Assembly: GCA_011009095.1 (NCBI GenBank)
Contig: VTPC01090587.1
Span: forward strand, 1,223,718-1,287,717
DNA: 64,000 nt
Source: Ignelater luminosus
Lineage: Eukaryota; Arthropoda; Insecta; Coleoptera; Elateridae
Direction of reading: 5' to 3'
The notes below the pieces were generated by a model, which saw only the letters and a program-made list of their open reading frames with translations, made no database searches and was not told the origin of the DNA. Positions 48,617-62,800 of this stretch are shown in pieces. Every line of letters begins with the position of its first letter. Position 1 is the stretch's first letter. Position numbers and translations under genes: made by a program.

Positions 48617-49829
48617 CAGTGATATGCGTTGACACGTCAACAATGATTGTTGACATTTTCGTGTAAACAATTGATTTTTCACGTCAGCAATGTCGACAAT
48701 TGTGTCAACAATGTCGACAATTGTGTCAACAATGTCGACAATGTGTCAAATTTGCAAGTAAAGTAAGATTCTGCACATATTTCGTTAAACCTAACCTGTA
48801 AACACAGGTGCTAAAATATGCTAAAATGTCTAATAAGATCATTAATAAGATGTTCAAGACAATTCAAGAATCAAAATAGCTGAAAGGCCCAAGAATAAGA
48901 ATTTTGATGAAGTGGGTTTTCAATTAAAAAAGACTGACAGTAACTGAAGATGGAAAAGAAAAACCAAAATATTATTTAAATAAAATGGCATTAANNNNNN
49001 NNNNNNNNNNNNNNNNNNNNNNNNNNNNNNNNNNNNNNNNNNNNNNNNNNNNNNNNNNNNNNNNNNNNNNNNNNNNNNNNNNNNNNNNNNNNNNNNNNNN
49101 NNNNNNNNNNNNNNNNNNNNNNNNNNNNNNNNNNNNNNNNNNNNNNNNNNNNNNNNNNNNNNNNNNNNNNNNNNNNNNNNNNNNNNNNNNNNNNNNNNNN
49201 NNNNNNNNNNNNNNNNNNNNNNNNNNNNNNNNNNNNNNNNNNNNNNNNNNNNNNNNNNNNNNNNNNNNNNNNNNNNNNNNNNNNNNNNNNNNNNNNNNNN
49301 NNNNNNNNNNNNNNNNNNNNNNNNNNNNNNNNNNNNNNNNNNNNNNNNNNNNNNNNNNNNNNNNNNNNNNNNNNNNNNNNNNNNNNNNNNNNNNAACATA
49401 CTTGTAGTTTTACTGATTCCATGGAAATAAGAATAAATACATAGGATTTAGTTTTTTAATGCCATTTATTTAAATAATATTTTGGTTTTTTTTCCATCTT
49501 CAGTTACTGTCACAGTCTTTTATAACTGAAAACCCAATTCATCAAAATTCTTATTCTTGGGCCTTTCAGCCATTTTGATTCAGGAATCGCTTGAACATCT
49601 TATTAATGATCTTACTAGACATTTTAGCTTATTTTAGCACCTGCGTTTACAGGTTAGGTTTAACGAAAAATGTGCAGAATCCTACTTTATTTACAAAGTT
49701 GACACATTGTTGACATTGTTGACACATTGTCGACATTGTTGACATTTTTGACTTGAAAAATCAATTGTTGACAAATTGTTGACGCGAAAATGTCAACAAT
49801 CATTGTTGACGTGTCAACGCACATCACTG
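48617..49829. mobile_element. hAT-like long-arm foldback containing the assembly gap
   Basis: Ends CAGTGATATGCGTTGACACG and, reverse-complemented, CAGTGATGTGCGTTGACACG, flanked by a perfect 8-bp duplication GTTGCAAT (48609-48616 and 49830-49837). Arms stay complementary for at least 370 bases up to the run of N. Near the left end a 21-bp unit around GTCGACAATTGTGTCAACAAT is repeated about three times, and the right arm has a shorter variant. The visible part has no transposase. Confidence 0.9.
48995..49394. other. 400-base assembly gap
   Basis: A run of exactly 400 N in the loop of the foldback above. The round number suggests an estimated or placeholder gap. Reading frames that cross it are artefacts. 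Confidence 0.98.
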
Positions 49830-49837
49830 GTTGCAAT

Positions 49838-50850
49838 AGACCGATTTGTGTGTGCAACTATAGGTGTACTATACTGCAGCAGAATTAAAGTGCCTGCTGT
49901 ATTCTTGTAGTTGAAAGGAAAGCATTAGTTTGCTAGTGATAAACTGTGCTTCAGGCAACAAAACAGTGCAAGTTAAGCAGATTTTAACTCATTGATAATT
50001 CTGCAATGCACTTATACCATTAGTATCGTTACTATTGAATATTACCGACTTGACTAGCTTTTTTCTGTAATAATTCTGATTATTGACGTTTTGTTTTGGC
50101 AACGTAACTAACAAAAATAAAATTGTCCAAAAATACTCCTTTACATACTTTGTGAGGTACGCCTATGGCTAAAATGATATTAATATCTTAATATTGGGAT
50201 TTAAAGTTAGTTGACAAACGTACGTCTATCCTTCAAAAAATGACATTGACAAGTGTGTCGCCTCTCTCTACCTATTAGAAAAATGACATTTAATGAAATA
50301 ATATCAAGGCACATTACGTTAATCTATTAATAACTACAGAACACATAATACACCTGAGGGAACTGGTTGGGTAAATATGTGTTCTGTGGGTTGAGTTGGT
50401 GGTTGGTAGTACTTGGTAACTAGTAAGTAGTAGGAGTGGGAGTTGTGGAAAATAATAATAACAAATCTTTTTAATTTGTTGTTAGGTTTTATTGCATACA
50501 GAGCGATCAATTTTCGTTTTATACAACATTCAAACTTGAATTTGTACATTTGTACTAAAAAAGTGGCATTTGTGAGCATGAGCGCATGAGCATATTAGCC
50601 GGTTAAATGCTTTATTATTATTTTGTATGCTTTAATAAGTAGATGGGTTTTTTAAATGTAGAAGTCGATTGGTATTTAAGGTTACGCGATTTTGTAATAA
50701 TAAGTTGTGTTGTGAAAAATACTTCTCAAGTGCAAGTGTAAGATTTCTGATTGAGGTTAGAATATTATTTATATGTAAATATGTGCCACAGATTTTGTGA
50801 AATACAAATGCGTCTGTTTTAAGGAGAAATTTTTTGCATACTAAAAAAAC
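49838..50850. other. Upstream region of eggless
   Basis: No gene recognised. It should contain the promoter of the plus-strand gene starting at 50851. The minus-strand frames at 50334-50579 and 50632-51075 are not supported. Confidence 0.45.
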
Positions 50851-53800
50851 ATGGACGAATCGGAAAATAAATCGAAACCCGCTGATCAACCAAGTAATAA
50901 TATCCATTAAAAGTTCTTGATTTAGAAACGTTTTGAGATTATTTTTGCAGTAGTTGCAGCAGAGGAAGCTATGGAAGAAGATGAATCCATGGAAATGGAG
51001 ATTGATGAAACAGTTCCAGACACTCCAATAATTGAAAATAAACGTAACAGCGATGATTTTATTGCTTTGATGCAAGGATTAAGTCAGAAACCAGCTTCTG
51101 TAACGCAATCTGAAAGTAATATTACTGAGTTGACCCAATCTACAATTACTGTTACTGAAGTACCTTCATCTTCAAATAATGTTTCTGAATCTCTTCCAAC
51201 TTCAACTACTACTGAACCATCTCGCGCAGAACCCCCAATAACGGTTGCTAATTCAGAGACACCATCTAAACCAATGACTGTTTCTGTTGATGATGATGAT
51301 ATAGAAATTATTGATGTGTCAACACCAACTTCTGTGCCATTGAAAACATATAAACCAAAACGTATTATTGCTGATGATGATGACGTTGTTTGTATAGATG
51401 ATGATGATGTACAGCAGATTAAAAACCGGCCAGGATTTAGACGTACCGTTTCCGAAATTAAAGAATGCGAAGTAATTGATTTAGTCGATAATAAGAAAGG
51501 AAGTGTAAACAGTAAATGCATAAATTATTCATGTAAAAGTGGTGTTGATTTTATGATAGCACCATCATTTTGTTTAACATTTTATCGGGTAAAAAGTTCT
51601 GAAAATAAAAAACAAGAAGTATGTCGTGCGTGTTGTGATATTGCCTTGCAACATTTTGATAATTTGGCTAAATCTTTAAAAGAAGGAGATCTCTTGGTGA
51701 AACTTGATATTCCCATAAGGAATGATCTTGTTGAAATTGATGATTCTGATTCTGAGAATGAAATGGATGAAGATGATTTGGAAGGAATAGATGAATTTAA
51801 TCTGCTGTTTTTAAAAGAATCTTTGGAAAAGTGCATCGAAGAAACAATGGAGAAATATAATCTAAAAGAGCATGCTAATGATTCCATGACATATTTAAAA
51901 GAAAAAGGGGAAGACATTAAAAGTAACAAAAAATTATTACATGTGTATTAGTAATTTTATTCAATAATTTTTGTCTAGGAAAATACATGGAAGTTGATAC
52001 GATGTTACATGATGTTCGAAAAAAACTTGATACCATACACCATGATCTTTATGCAGAATTCAAAGTTCGCTATGAAAATTTACCTCCAATTGACATTATG
52101 GATGTGTATCATCCCGAACCACATGCAGTTATTCGTTCGTCTGGTAAGATTTATAATTCAGATTTTACTTTTGGTAGTTTGAATTCTGTCTTGCCATTTA
52201 GAACCAACACATCAGGCTGAAGTAGAAAGGCGCAGTTTGCGCAAGACAAAACCAATATCATACGTAGAATTAGATGATCCTGGCAGTTCTAATTCTAACA
52301 GCCCCATTGTTGACTCTACCCGATCAGAATCAAAAGATTCTGCTATACAAGCAATAGAAATTCCAGTAATACCATCTGATTTACCACCAAAAGGCCCTGT
52401 ACCAAAACCGCCACTAAAAGTTGGTATGTACCTTAGGTCAATTTGTTCAATTTATTTATTTCATCTATTTGTGCGGTTTGTTTTGTAGGAGAATATTATT
52501 ATGCTGTTCGTTTCCTTACAATGGGTTCTTGGATACGAGTACGTCTTTCACAAATTATTAAACCAGGATCAATAGTTAATGGACAAGCAGTAACACAAAC
52601 CATGTATTGTGTCACTTTAGAAAACAAAACTACAAAATATCCTACAAATCGATTGGTTTCTGGTAAAGAAATTGCATATTCCTTTCCATGCCCTGTATTA
52701 TTAGATGTTGGAACGCGTGTAATTGCAATTTTTCGTGAAACACCTTCAACTGGAGAAAAGAAGAAATTTAAAAAAGAAGCATTTTATCCAGGAATCATCG
52801 CTGAGCCATGTTCTTTTACAAATCGCTACAGGTAGGATATAGGCAGTATATCTAAACCCCAATCCCTAAAGTGTATGGTAGCATCCAAAGACAAATTGAT
52901 AGTGTTTGGTGTAAAAGTTATTGTTTTAGATTAATTTGTTCAACTGGCCTTGTAAAAGCATCTCGTGCAATTGTTACAATGTTTTGCATCAGTTTGAGTA
53001 ATATCTGTGAAGTAACCATTATGTTTTCCACAACCCTTTACTTCTTTATCATTACTTGTTGGTGTTTCATTTAATATGGATAAGTCTGAAATTCACAAGA
53101 GTCAACTTAAAACTCTAGACTAACCATGGAATACAAAGACAACAGAAATAATGCTGCTAAAACTAAATTTATGTGTGCGAACTTGGAAAACAAAACAAAA
53201 TGAATCGGCCGCAATTTTACACATGCTACCCATCACAGTCATGTTCGTAGTTATCTAGTATGTTTTGATATTAACGTGTTTTCATTTTACATTGAAATGA
53301 TACTTATGTTTGTGCCTGTTTTTAACATGGTCTTAGTAACCCTAAATCACTAAACTGTACAAACAGATATTTTAGTGCTAAAAGTTCAGTAATGATTCTA
53401 GTGTAGTGTAATACACTGATGCTGTATTTGCTAAAGCAAGTACTACTGTCTCACTAACTAAACTCATGTAGACATGCAGTTTAGTACTAAAAGGCAGTAA
53501 GAATTAAAAAACAAAACAGTGAACATATGAAATTTGCTAATCAAGGTTTCTTGACAAAAAAATTTGCTCAAATTCATTGGTGATTTATTTATTGACATAA
53601 CTGTCATAAACCAAAATATGCCAACTTCAAAAATCTAACCTCAAAGCTCAAAATACTCGAGCATCTGTAATTAGATATTGTGTGTTTTAATATTACTCAA
53701 ACTGCTGCTCAAGCACGAGAAATTCTTTTTTAAATTTAACTGGCGCAAAATTGTAACCATTTTTAAATTATTGGTTGTGCTCAAGCACAAAATTCCTACA

Positions 53801-56800
53801 CTACCTTCTTAAGGTACAATAGTTAGCAAATTATCATTAACTGGATAACAAATACGTAGAAAATCTAAGAATTGACTTATATCAATCCCAAGAATCTGTG
53901 GTAGCTATGTGTTCATGGCTTTTTGGGACACCCTGTGGAACCTGGGACCTGTCCAATACACCAGATACACTGCAGCCATGAATGCTTATTGTGCTATAGT
54001 TAATATGTAAAATTGTAGTATGTGAAAATGGTTATTTATTTAACAATTGCGGAAAATGTGTGTTCCACAGGAGTGTTATGGAGTTGCAGCATGAACCGAC
54101 AAGTGCTGTACATCACACAAGTGTGGAATTCACTCAGCATGATCCGAATAATATTTTTTTCCTTACAACAGTTTTAAAAAAAAGTAAATAAGAATTTTCT
54201 TAGGCATTAAAACCTTACCTCTCGTGTGTTGCCAGTATCTGTGTGCAAAAAGTAAGTCAATTATTTTTTGTTCATTATTTTTGCCAAAAAATTTCACTTT
54301 CTGTAATTGTCATAATGGGTCAATTTCAGTTACTATAATATTATATGAAGGGGACTGTTATTACAATTTCTTTTTATTTTCTTTAGTAGTCTAAATTTTA
54401 AAATGTTTTGTTTTAATTATTAATTTCAAGCATCTATGATACTTATTTGATGTATTAAGGTAGTACCGTTGGTTTTAGAATTACTGTTCAGAATTTAGTG
54501 AAACTTGGCATATTGGTAGATTATAATAAGATAGTGAACCAGTTAAATTTTTAAAGAGCTACAGAGAACCAGAAAGAAAATATTAATTTAAAAATTTTAT
54601 GCCTTTAACATTGAGCCTTATGAGAAATTACAGATTTTATTTTATTTCACAAAAAGTATCGTTCAGATTTCAATAAAAATGGGGAAAAATGAAAGAAAAA
54701 AAAATTAAACATTTTAGACACTTACAAACAGAGCTACAGAGCATGTGACAATAGTAATTAGCAAAAATGTACTTTTTATTTCGTTGTTGATTAGATGTGG
54801 CAACGTCGTAAAAGAGGTTATGACGCGCTTGAAATTTAAACATGCATGCAATGCGAGAGTATGAGTTTTATAGAAATTTTTTATTACAAATAATATGAAC
54901 GAGGTTTTATTAATACAGATATATTTATTAGATCAAATAACATATAATAAAATATGTAATAAGATATAATTAACTAAAATATTTAAGATTTTTTGGTTAT
55001 TTTTTTTTCTTTATTTTTGAAAAAATTAAAAATTTTTTCTAATATTGTTTTGTTTTTGGTAACTTTAACAACGCCGTTCTCATCTTTGCCTAAAATTTGT
55101 AATATACCAGTATATTTATTTTTTTATGTGCTTCTTCCAGCATTTCGTAAGTCACGTTTGCAACAACCATTTTTTTTTCTAATACCTGTAGATACACAGT
55201 CTTTTAATAACTTTAATTCTTTCATAGCAATAGGCAAGTTCTGCAACAATTTTATTTTTTTACAAGCATCGTCCTAACTAAAAAAAGAACCAAGTAAATC
55301 ATCCATTCTGATACGATGTCAGTCAATGATAATAAAAATTTGCAATACATACAAAACATATTTTTTCCCAATGTTTTTAAATGAATAATTCGACGACCAT
55401 CAATATCATCAAATGTATCAGTATTAATGTTTACTTGAGTGTTTACATTAATTGTAAGGTTAGGTGACACGATCTTTTCATGGTTGTTTTTTAATTTATT
55501 TGCTAGCGCAACTTGTTGCAGTCTTTTCTCGTATTTTGTTTTTGTTACTCTTTTACCTCTCCAACGAAATATTTTTTTAGTGTGTTTTAATGATTTTGAC
55601 TCTGACGTTTTGGCAAACATATGTGAAAAGCTGATAACTTGTGAGTGTTTGCGCAATAGCTTTTTGTGCAGTGTTTAATATTTTGAGTGAAACAGAGTTA
55701 CTGTAAACATACTTCTGTCTTTTTCGCTTTATCGCGGCGTTGCCTGATCTAAATACTACAGAAATCAAACGAGCCAGTGCACACATTTGACACTTGCAAT
55801 ATCGACGGTACTACCTTAATGTATTAAACTAATTGGTAACTGCCTATTGCCAAAGACTTTTGCAGGGACTGTCGTTACAGTATAAAACATACCTCTTTTT
55901 TATAAAAATAAGAATGTGCAAAATCTGAGTCAAATTATTCACTTGGTCAAAAGTTAGAGAAAACAGGTAAATCTGACGTCATCTTCTAGTCCCCATAATT
56001 CTTGAACAAGTTGACATAGAAAAAGGATTTCCATATCAATTGCCATCAGTTTGCCCATGAATACTACCATATATAGGGTGTTGTGATATACAGTTAACTA
56101 AGTCCACAATAACATGTTGTGGAATATTTAAGTAGACTAGTGTTGGGAGTTAGTTATATTCTTTTTAGAATTTAAGAAACTTTCATGAAAATTTATGTTA
56201 TATTTCCATATGCTGCATAAACCCTGAGAATTTTGAGAATTTAAAAGAATTTCTGAAATAAAGAGAATATTTCAAATTCTGCGAGATTTAAGACATTTCC
56301 GCAGAAATGTTGAAATATTCTTGCTGATTTTGAGAAATTCTTATTTGATTAACGATTGTGGAACCACTTGACTAAATTGTCGAGCCATTATTGGAGAATG
56401 AGTTTTCTGGCGAAGCTGATATCAATGATATTTATATTCCTGAAGGTGTTGAGATAGTTGAGAACATCAAAGTTTCTGAGAATGTTGAAAATGTAACGTC
56501 TTTTTCCCTTATGTTACAATCTAACACCTTAGAAGAGAACACTTCTGCCTTAAAAGTGGCATAATTATTAACTTAGAGCCGGTCTTTTCACCTTCTTGTA
56601 AAGTCATTTTTAAATTTATCTGCCTGTAACTAAAAAATCTGTCTTTTCACTCCCTTTCACATTAAATTTGTCTCGTAAATGAGTTTATCTGGTTTGTAAC
56701 TTACAAGGTAGTTGCACCACCTTATAACTATTTAAAAGTTATATTATAACCTCTAAAAAAGGATTTGTTATTGTTGGGAAATTGTCGTCACATATTAATC

Positions 56801-59800
56801 ACAACGTTTTTGATGAAAAATTGATAATTCTATAATTATTCTATAATTCAGTCTTTACAAAACAAATATCTGGAATAGAAGTGGTAGGTAAGGTAGAATA
56901 ATGTAATATAGTATAATACCACAAGGGTATAAAAGTTGTATGTGAGATAATGATAATACATAAATAAGTAAGCATTAACATAATTGGAGATAAAGAGCAA
57001 ATATATTATTGGAATGTGACTTAATGAATGTAGTTAATGCAATCATACCATAGAAAGACCACGAACAGATTACATGAATAAATGGAATGATGAGTTTATA
57101 GAATGTAAATAAATAAATAAATAAAAAAATTTATATTTTATTGCATTGAACACATGTGATTTTACGGATTTATAGGTTATGTCAAATTTGTTATTTTTGG
57201 TGCACATTTGGGCTACGTTCAGAAATAGAGAAATGAGTGAGTGATAGTAAGGTGAAGGGCGACTGCCGTCACTAGCAATGGGATATTGGGTTAACCTTTA
57301 TTTCTGAACGACATTCGCAAGCGAAGTGCAATGAAGTGTGAATGTGATGATGCTAATGCTAATATTGCATTTCTACTATAATTATTGTTATTATGTGACA
57401 TGATTATATTTATGATGACAGCCAAATTATAGTCAGTTAGGTTAGAAATGACGTTCACCCGTTGCTCATCTTAGTCCTGATTGGGTAGACAAAAGCGTAA
57501 CATTAGCGTTATCCCAATGACTTACTGAATGAGAGCGAGGGTGAGGCTTCTCTCAATCACCTGTATTTCTGAACATGCAGAGTGACACAAAGGTTACACA
57601 AACTTCACTCTGGGTGTGATTCTGAACGTAGCCTTGATGTTTTATTTGCTATCATTGTTTAATACACACAAGTTCTTATGATATTTCTCTCTACTGGACT
57701 GGATATAAGTGATGCCAACCTCCGTTCATGACAATAAAATGGCTTTTAACTAAAAATCGGATTTACCTATTTGAAAAGATGCATTTTGTTACAAACCAGA
57801 TAAATCCGCCTTTTAAATTGAACTTTTAACAAAAAGAGAGTTTACAAGAAGGTGAAAAGTGTTTTCTTAAATTCTTGGAATTTTTCTGAAATTTCCAAAA
57901 TATTTCCAGAAAATTCTCATAAATTACATATATTCTCAAACTTTCTTTTAAATTCTTTAAAATTTTTGAAGCTTTCAGAGAATTTTACACAAATTTTAAA
58001 TTCTCAAGAATTTAATAACACTAATTTAGACGCAACGATTTTATTATTTATTTTATTCAGATTTACTTTGTGGAACTCCATGTTAATAAAATTATAATAA
58101 TTAAAACAAATTTCACTTATAAACCTTAAATTTATTTGCCTGACGCATTTTGATATTAACACATTTTCAGAGGCATAAATAAAGATTTTATACTGCCACA
58201 AATCAAATTAGAGTTAGAGATATAAATAAACAAATAAGCAATTACATATTTTCAACATTTTTTCAGATATCTTATATTTTTTGATGATGGTTATGCTCAA
58301 TATGTTGATCATAAGTTTGTACATCTTATATATGAATCATCGAAAGATGTGTGGGAAGACATGCATATTGACTCACGTCCATTCATCAAGAAATATTTGG
58401 AATCATATCCGGAGAGACCTATGGTAAAATTACGTAAGGATCAGACAGTACGGACTGAGTACAATGGTAAGAACAATAAACCAAAATATTTACTTGAGTT
58501 TATAAAGTTTATACACATGTAAATTAGAGTCTATTATAATGTACTAGGTGCATAATTAATATGCTTGGCGTGTCAAACAGATAGAGAGATAAAGATGCAT
58601 GATCAGCCGTGATTGTAGAAAGTGGCATTTCTATTGGTCAGGCAAGAAAAACAGCACCCCATTCACACCACTTGTTTTGTAGGAGGTGCTACCAACTTGA
58701 AGGAATCTTTAGTTTTTTGGGAATATAATGGGGGTTACATGTGGTCACTCTATCTGTTCAGCACAGCATATACAATGCAGTCTTCTTAAATATAGGAAAA
58801 AGTTAATTATCTTGTGCTCGATAACATAAACAATTGGTAACAAATTGAATAGTTACTTACTTGTTGACAATAATCATTTGCTAACTTAACAATGATAGTT
58901 AGGGTAACACGATTTAATCAATGAGTAACTTCTAACAAACTTTTATGTTGCACATTTCTTCATTTAATCACTAGGTAGCTATCAATGAATGAGTACCTAA
59001 TGTTTATGTTACTGACAAAATAATTAAAACTTTGCATAATAAATAACAAAAGCAAAAAGATATTTTAGTGTAACAAATATTGCCATATACATTACTAGAA
59101 TGTCATCAAGCTTATAAGAACTCCAGAAAATATGTTAATTAATTTTCATAATGCACAATGATGACAGATTCTATTTGTTGTTGTTTTGTGACTGAGGCTG
59201 TGGTTTCCTTGGACCTTGTGATTTTACTGTCAACTAGAATTAAACATGTCCATCAATTTCTTTTGCATTCAAGTTCAGGGAAGGGAAATTCAGAAAATAG
59301 GAAAACATTTGTGAAGATGAAACTCCTGAATTGAATACAAATAGCTGTAAATGCTGCCCTATGAGGAAACTCATATTGAAACAAAATTATTTATAAGAAT
59401 TCTTACAAACACAAAAAGCAATAATGAATAGTTATTCTGTGCAACTAGGATCTCATAATTCAGTTTTTTCTGTATTTAAAACTTGAAACAAATTTGATTA
59501 TAATAACAAAATATTCCAGGAAAGTGGTGGTTAACAACTGTAATGAATATAGATTGTTCTCTAGTACAAATGTTTTTTGAAGCATCAAGTCGTATAGAAT
59601 GGATTTATCGTGGATCGACACGATTGAATCCAATGTTTAAAGAAGAACTGGCAGCTTCAAATCGAAATAACAAGTCTAGAATCCCTCGGCAATTCAATGT
59701 AAATATTAACAGGATTTTGTTTTTGATATATTAACTGTAGATTGTAATTATAGGAAACTGGTCCGTATGTTCAGTACACTCGTGAACCACAAAAGACTCA

Positions 59801-62800
59801 ACAGCCGCAGCATGGTGAATCTGTAAGAGCAGTCGCTCGTAAAAGTACTTCGAGGCCAATTATGCCTCCTAATAAAGTTCAAACAGTACCATTTTTACCA
59901 ATATCTTCCAATGTAAATAACATTCCAGCACATACTCCACCTCCCAGTAAAGTGGTGGTGAGTGTTCCACTTTGTGTTGTTTGTTCTGGGCTCGGTTTTT
60001 GTTATGCATGCATGTTTAGTTTATATAATTTAAGTTTATTAGGTTAATTGCAAATTGATATCTGAATAAACCTTAGTTAAGTGTAGACCACAGGACAAAC
60101 TTCTATTACTAACACAAATCACCAAAAAAGCTGTGAAGATTTGGTTTTATGGCTTAAAACGGAATTTGTACCATAATTTTATTATAATTTGACATTGTAG
60201 TGTTTTGGTTGTGCTATTTGATAGATTTTATAACTTTCCTTGCTAATACACAGTGGTTTACAGAAATGTACTAACTTATACAGGGTGTTTCAAAAGAAAA
60301 AGTCAGTACGCCAGGAGGTGATAGAACATCAAAAAATAAGTGTACTTTGCTGAAGAAACTTATATTTTTGAAAATTCTTAATTTTTGAGATACAGGCTGT
60401 TAAGAATTTTACAAAAAAATACTTGTGTTTAATATCTCCACGACAATGTGAGCTATTTAGTTGGAAGTTTTCTACATGGCTTTTACTACAGAAGATCTAG
60501 GTTTTTATAATATTTTACAATATTGATCTTCTTACCATGGGCAGAGATTTAGGAAGGAGCAGTCACATTTCAGCAAAAGAAATCTTATGCCACTGAAAAA
60601 TGAATTTATTCTGATGTTTTTGAAATCTATATCCAATTTATTAAAAAAGTCATTCTTGCTTTTTCCTTGTTTACAAGTAATTTCCTTAAATCTTACAAAC
60701 ATGTTGAGATCTGCTGTTTTCTCTGAGTAATTATCCAAAAACTTGAGATATTAAGATGCAGCTTTTTTTTATGTTTGGGGCTACATGGTGTATGCCATTA
60801 TGCAGGTTTTCATAGTTCACAATCTTTCATGGGCAGAAATTGATGGGGAGATACTTTTAAGATTACTTGAAATTTACACAACTATTCCCGTTATCAAAAC
60901 TTTAGACCATTTGAATTCCATTTCAATGAGCTACTGAAAATACGTTAAAAAATAAATTATGATTTTTGCGTTATAATTTCTTTTAACTTTTAGTATATTA
61001 TTTCTGAAACCACCTTGTATACAGTGTGTCCAAGATAAGGATGCACAACATGGGGATCTTGGAAACGGTAAAAGATACAAAATTGGTTAAATGGGATGAA
61101 AGTTGGCTATTCATAGGACACTTTTGTTGCCGTTTGCAAAATCTAGATATCTTGCATAGTTTCAGAGATATAGTACAACGTTTCGGTTTCCAGTAACCAT
61201 CATCAACCTCATTTTTTTAAATAGGCGGAAAAACAATTGAAAATCATTTTTGATAGCTCTTGTTGTAACAATTCTAATGATGTAAACATGATAGGATTAT
61301 TTTGATTTCTTATGCTATAAATTAATGCATTCTGCAGTATCCTAGCCTGCACGATCACCTGATCTAATACCGTTAGATTTCTTTCCTCTGGGGTTATGTC
61401 AAGAATCATGTGCTCAACCAAAATTTTGAAGACGAACAGCAATTATTACAGTTGGTCACAGCAGTGTTCAACACAAAAAAATTAAAACCAAAATAACCTT
61501 ATTATGTTTACATCATTAGAATCGTGACAACAAGAGCTATTGAAAACAATTTTTAATTAGTTTTGCGCCTATTTAAAAAAATGAGGTTGATGATGGTTAC
61601 TGGAAACCGAAACGTTGTACAGGAATTTTGCTAGCGTATTTTAATAGAGAACAAAAAGTGGCAATGAAAAAGTGGTTTTAGTTTTCCGATATCTCTTCAA
61701 ATAAAGAAAAGAAAAAATAATGAAAATCGAGAAATCTACTTTTTTTAAATATCTCTGAAACTGTCCAAGTGATTTTGCAAATGCCAACAAAAAGGTCCTA
61801 TAAATAGCCAACTTTCATCCCATTTAACCGATTCTGTATCTCTTACCGTTTCCAAGATCCCCATGCTGTGCATCCTTATCCTGGACACACGGTATAGTAT
61901 GTAATTAACTTTGTTGTACATATATGCTCTTCTATTTACTAATATAATACACAAGAATGTGTAGAATAAGGTTGTGGTATGTGGTGTGTTGCTTGGCTTT
62001 TTGTTAGTATTAGTGAAATAATAAAGAATTTCAACATAATCAACAAAATCATTCTAATGAAATTATGTCTTAATAAACTCAGCAGTTTCTTTCATTTAAG
62101 ATATTTCTGATTTTGTAGTACTTCACACCCCGAGCACAAGTAAACACAAAAACTATTTATGAAGACCACACCTGTTCACCCAAGTGCAAAAGATTCATAT
62201 CATATGATATTACAAAACTTAAGGGTTATAATCCATTGTCAAAACCTTTACTCTGTGGTTGGAACCGTATAACATACAGGTACAGGAATAGAAAGGAAAT
62301 CAATTACAAAGCTCCATGTGGACGATTTATTCGTAATATGACTGAACTTCATAAATACCTCCGTATGACTCAAAGCGAAATGACAGTCGATCTATTTGAT
62401 TTTGATAATTGGGTTCATTGTTTAGCTGAATTTGTATTGGAAAGAAACTCGACTATTAACAGAGATATGTCAAATGGTGAGGCTTATAATTTCTATAGCT
62501 GTTCAGTTAAAATCTTAATATTTCTGATTATTATAGGGCTGGAAAATGTTGCAATTCCTGTAGTAAATTATGTTGATAATGATATAAATAGCTTTTGTAA
62601 TTATTCTATTAAACGTGAACCAATGGAAGGAGTACATTTGAATGTTGATCCTGAATTTTTATGTGGATGCGATTGCGAAGATGATTGTGAGGTTAGATTC
62701 TTCATCTTGTTAATATCTTTACTGTTATAAATTAAATGATTCTTGTTTTCTTTTGCAGGATAAACAAAAATGTCAATGTTGGCAATTAACCTTACAAGGC

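Noticed and set aside
48680..48760. Short tandem GTCGACAATTGTGTCAAC units, briefly considered as CRISPR-like
   Set aside because: No unique spacers, eukaryotic context, and they belong to the terminus of a hAT-like element.
48920..49422. Long open frames on both strands across the N run
   Set aside because: They consist almost entirely of unknown bases in an assembly gap and carry no coding evidence.
51084..51929. Ser-rich minus-strand frames opposite eggless exon 2
   Set aside because: Complement of Asp/Glu/Ser codons in the true exon; no independent signal.
52871..53074. Plus-strand frame in eggless intron 5
   Set aside because: Not joined by suitable phases; the family sequence continues directly from 52831 to 58267.
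54993..55277. Plus-strand Phe/Leu-rich frame
   Set aside because: Low-complexity T-rich DNA inside the putative Mutator-like element.
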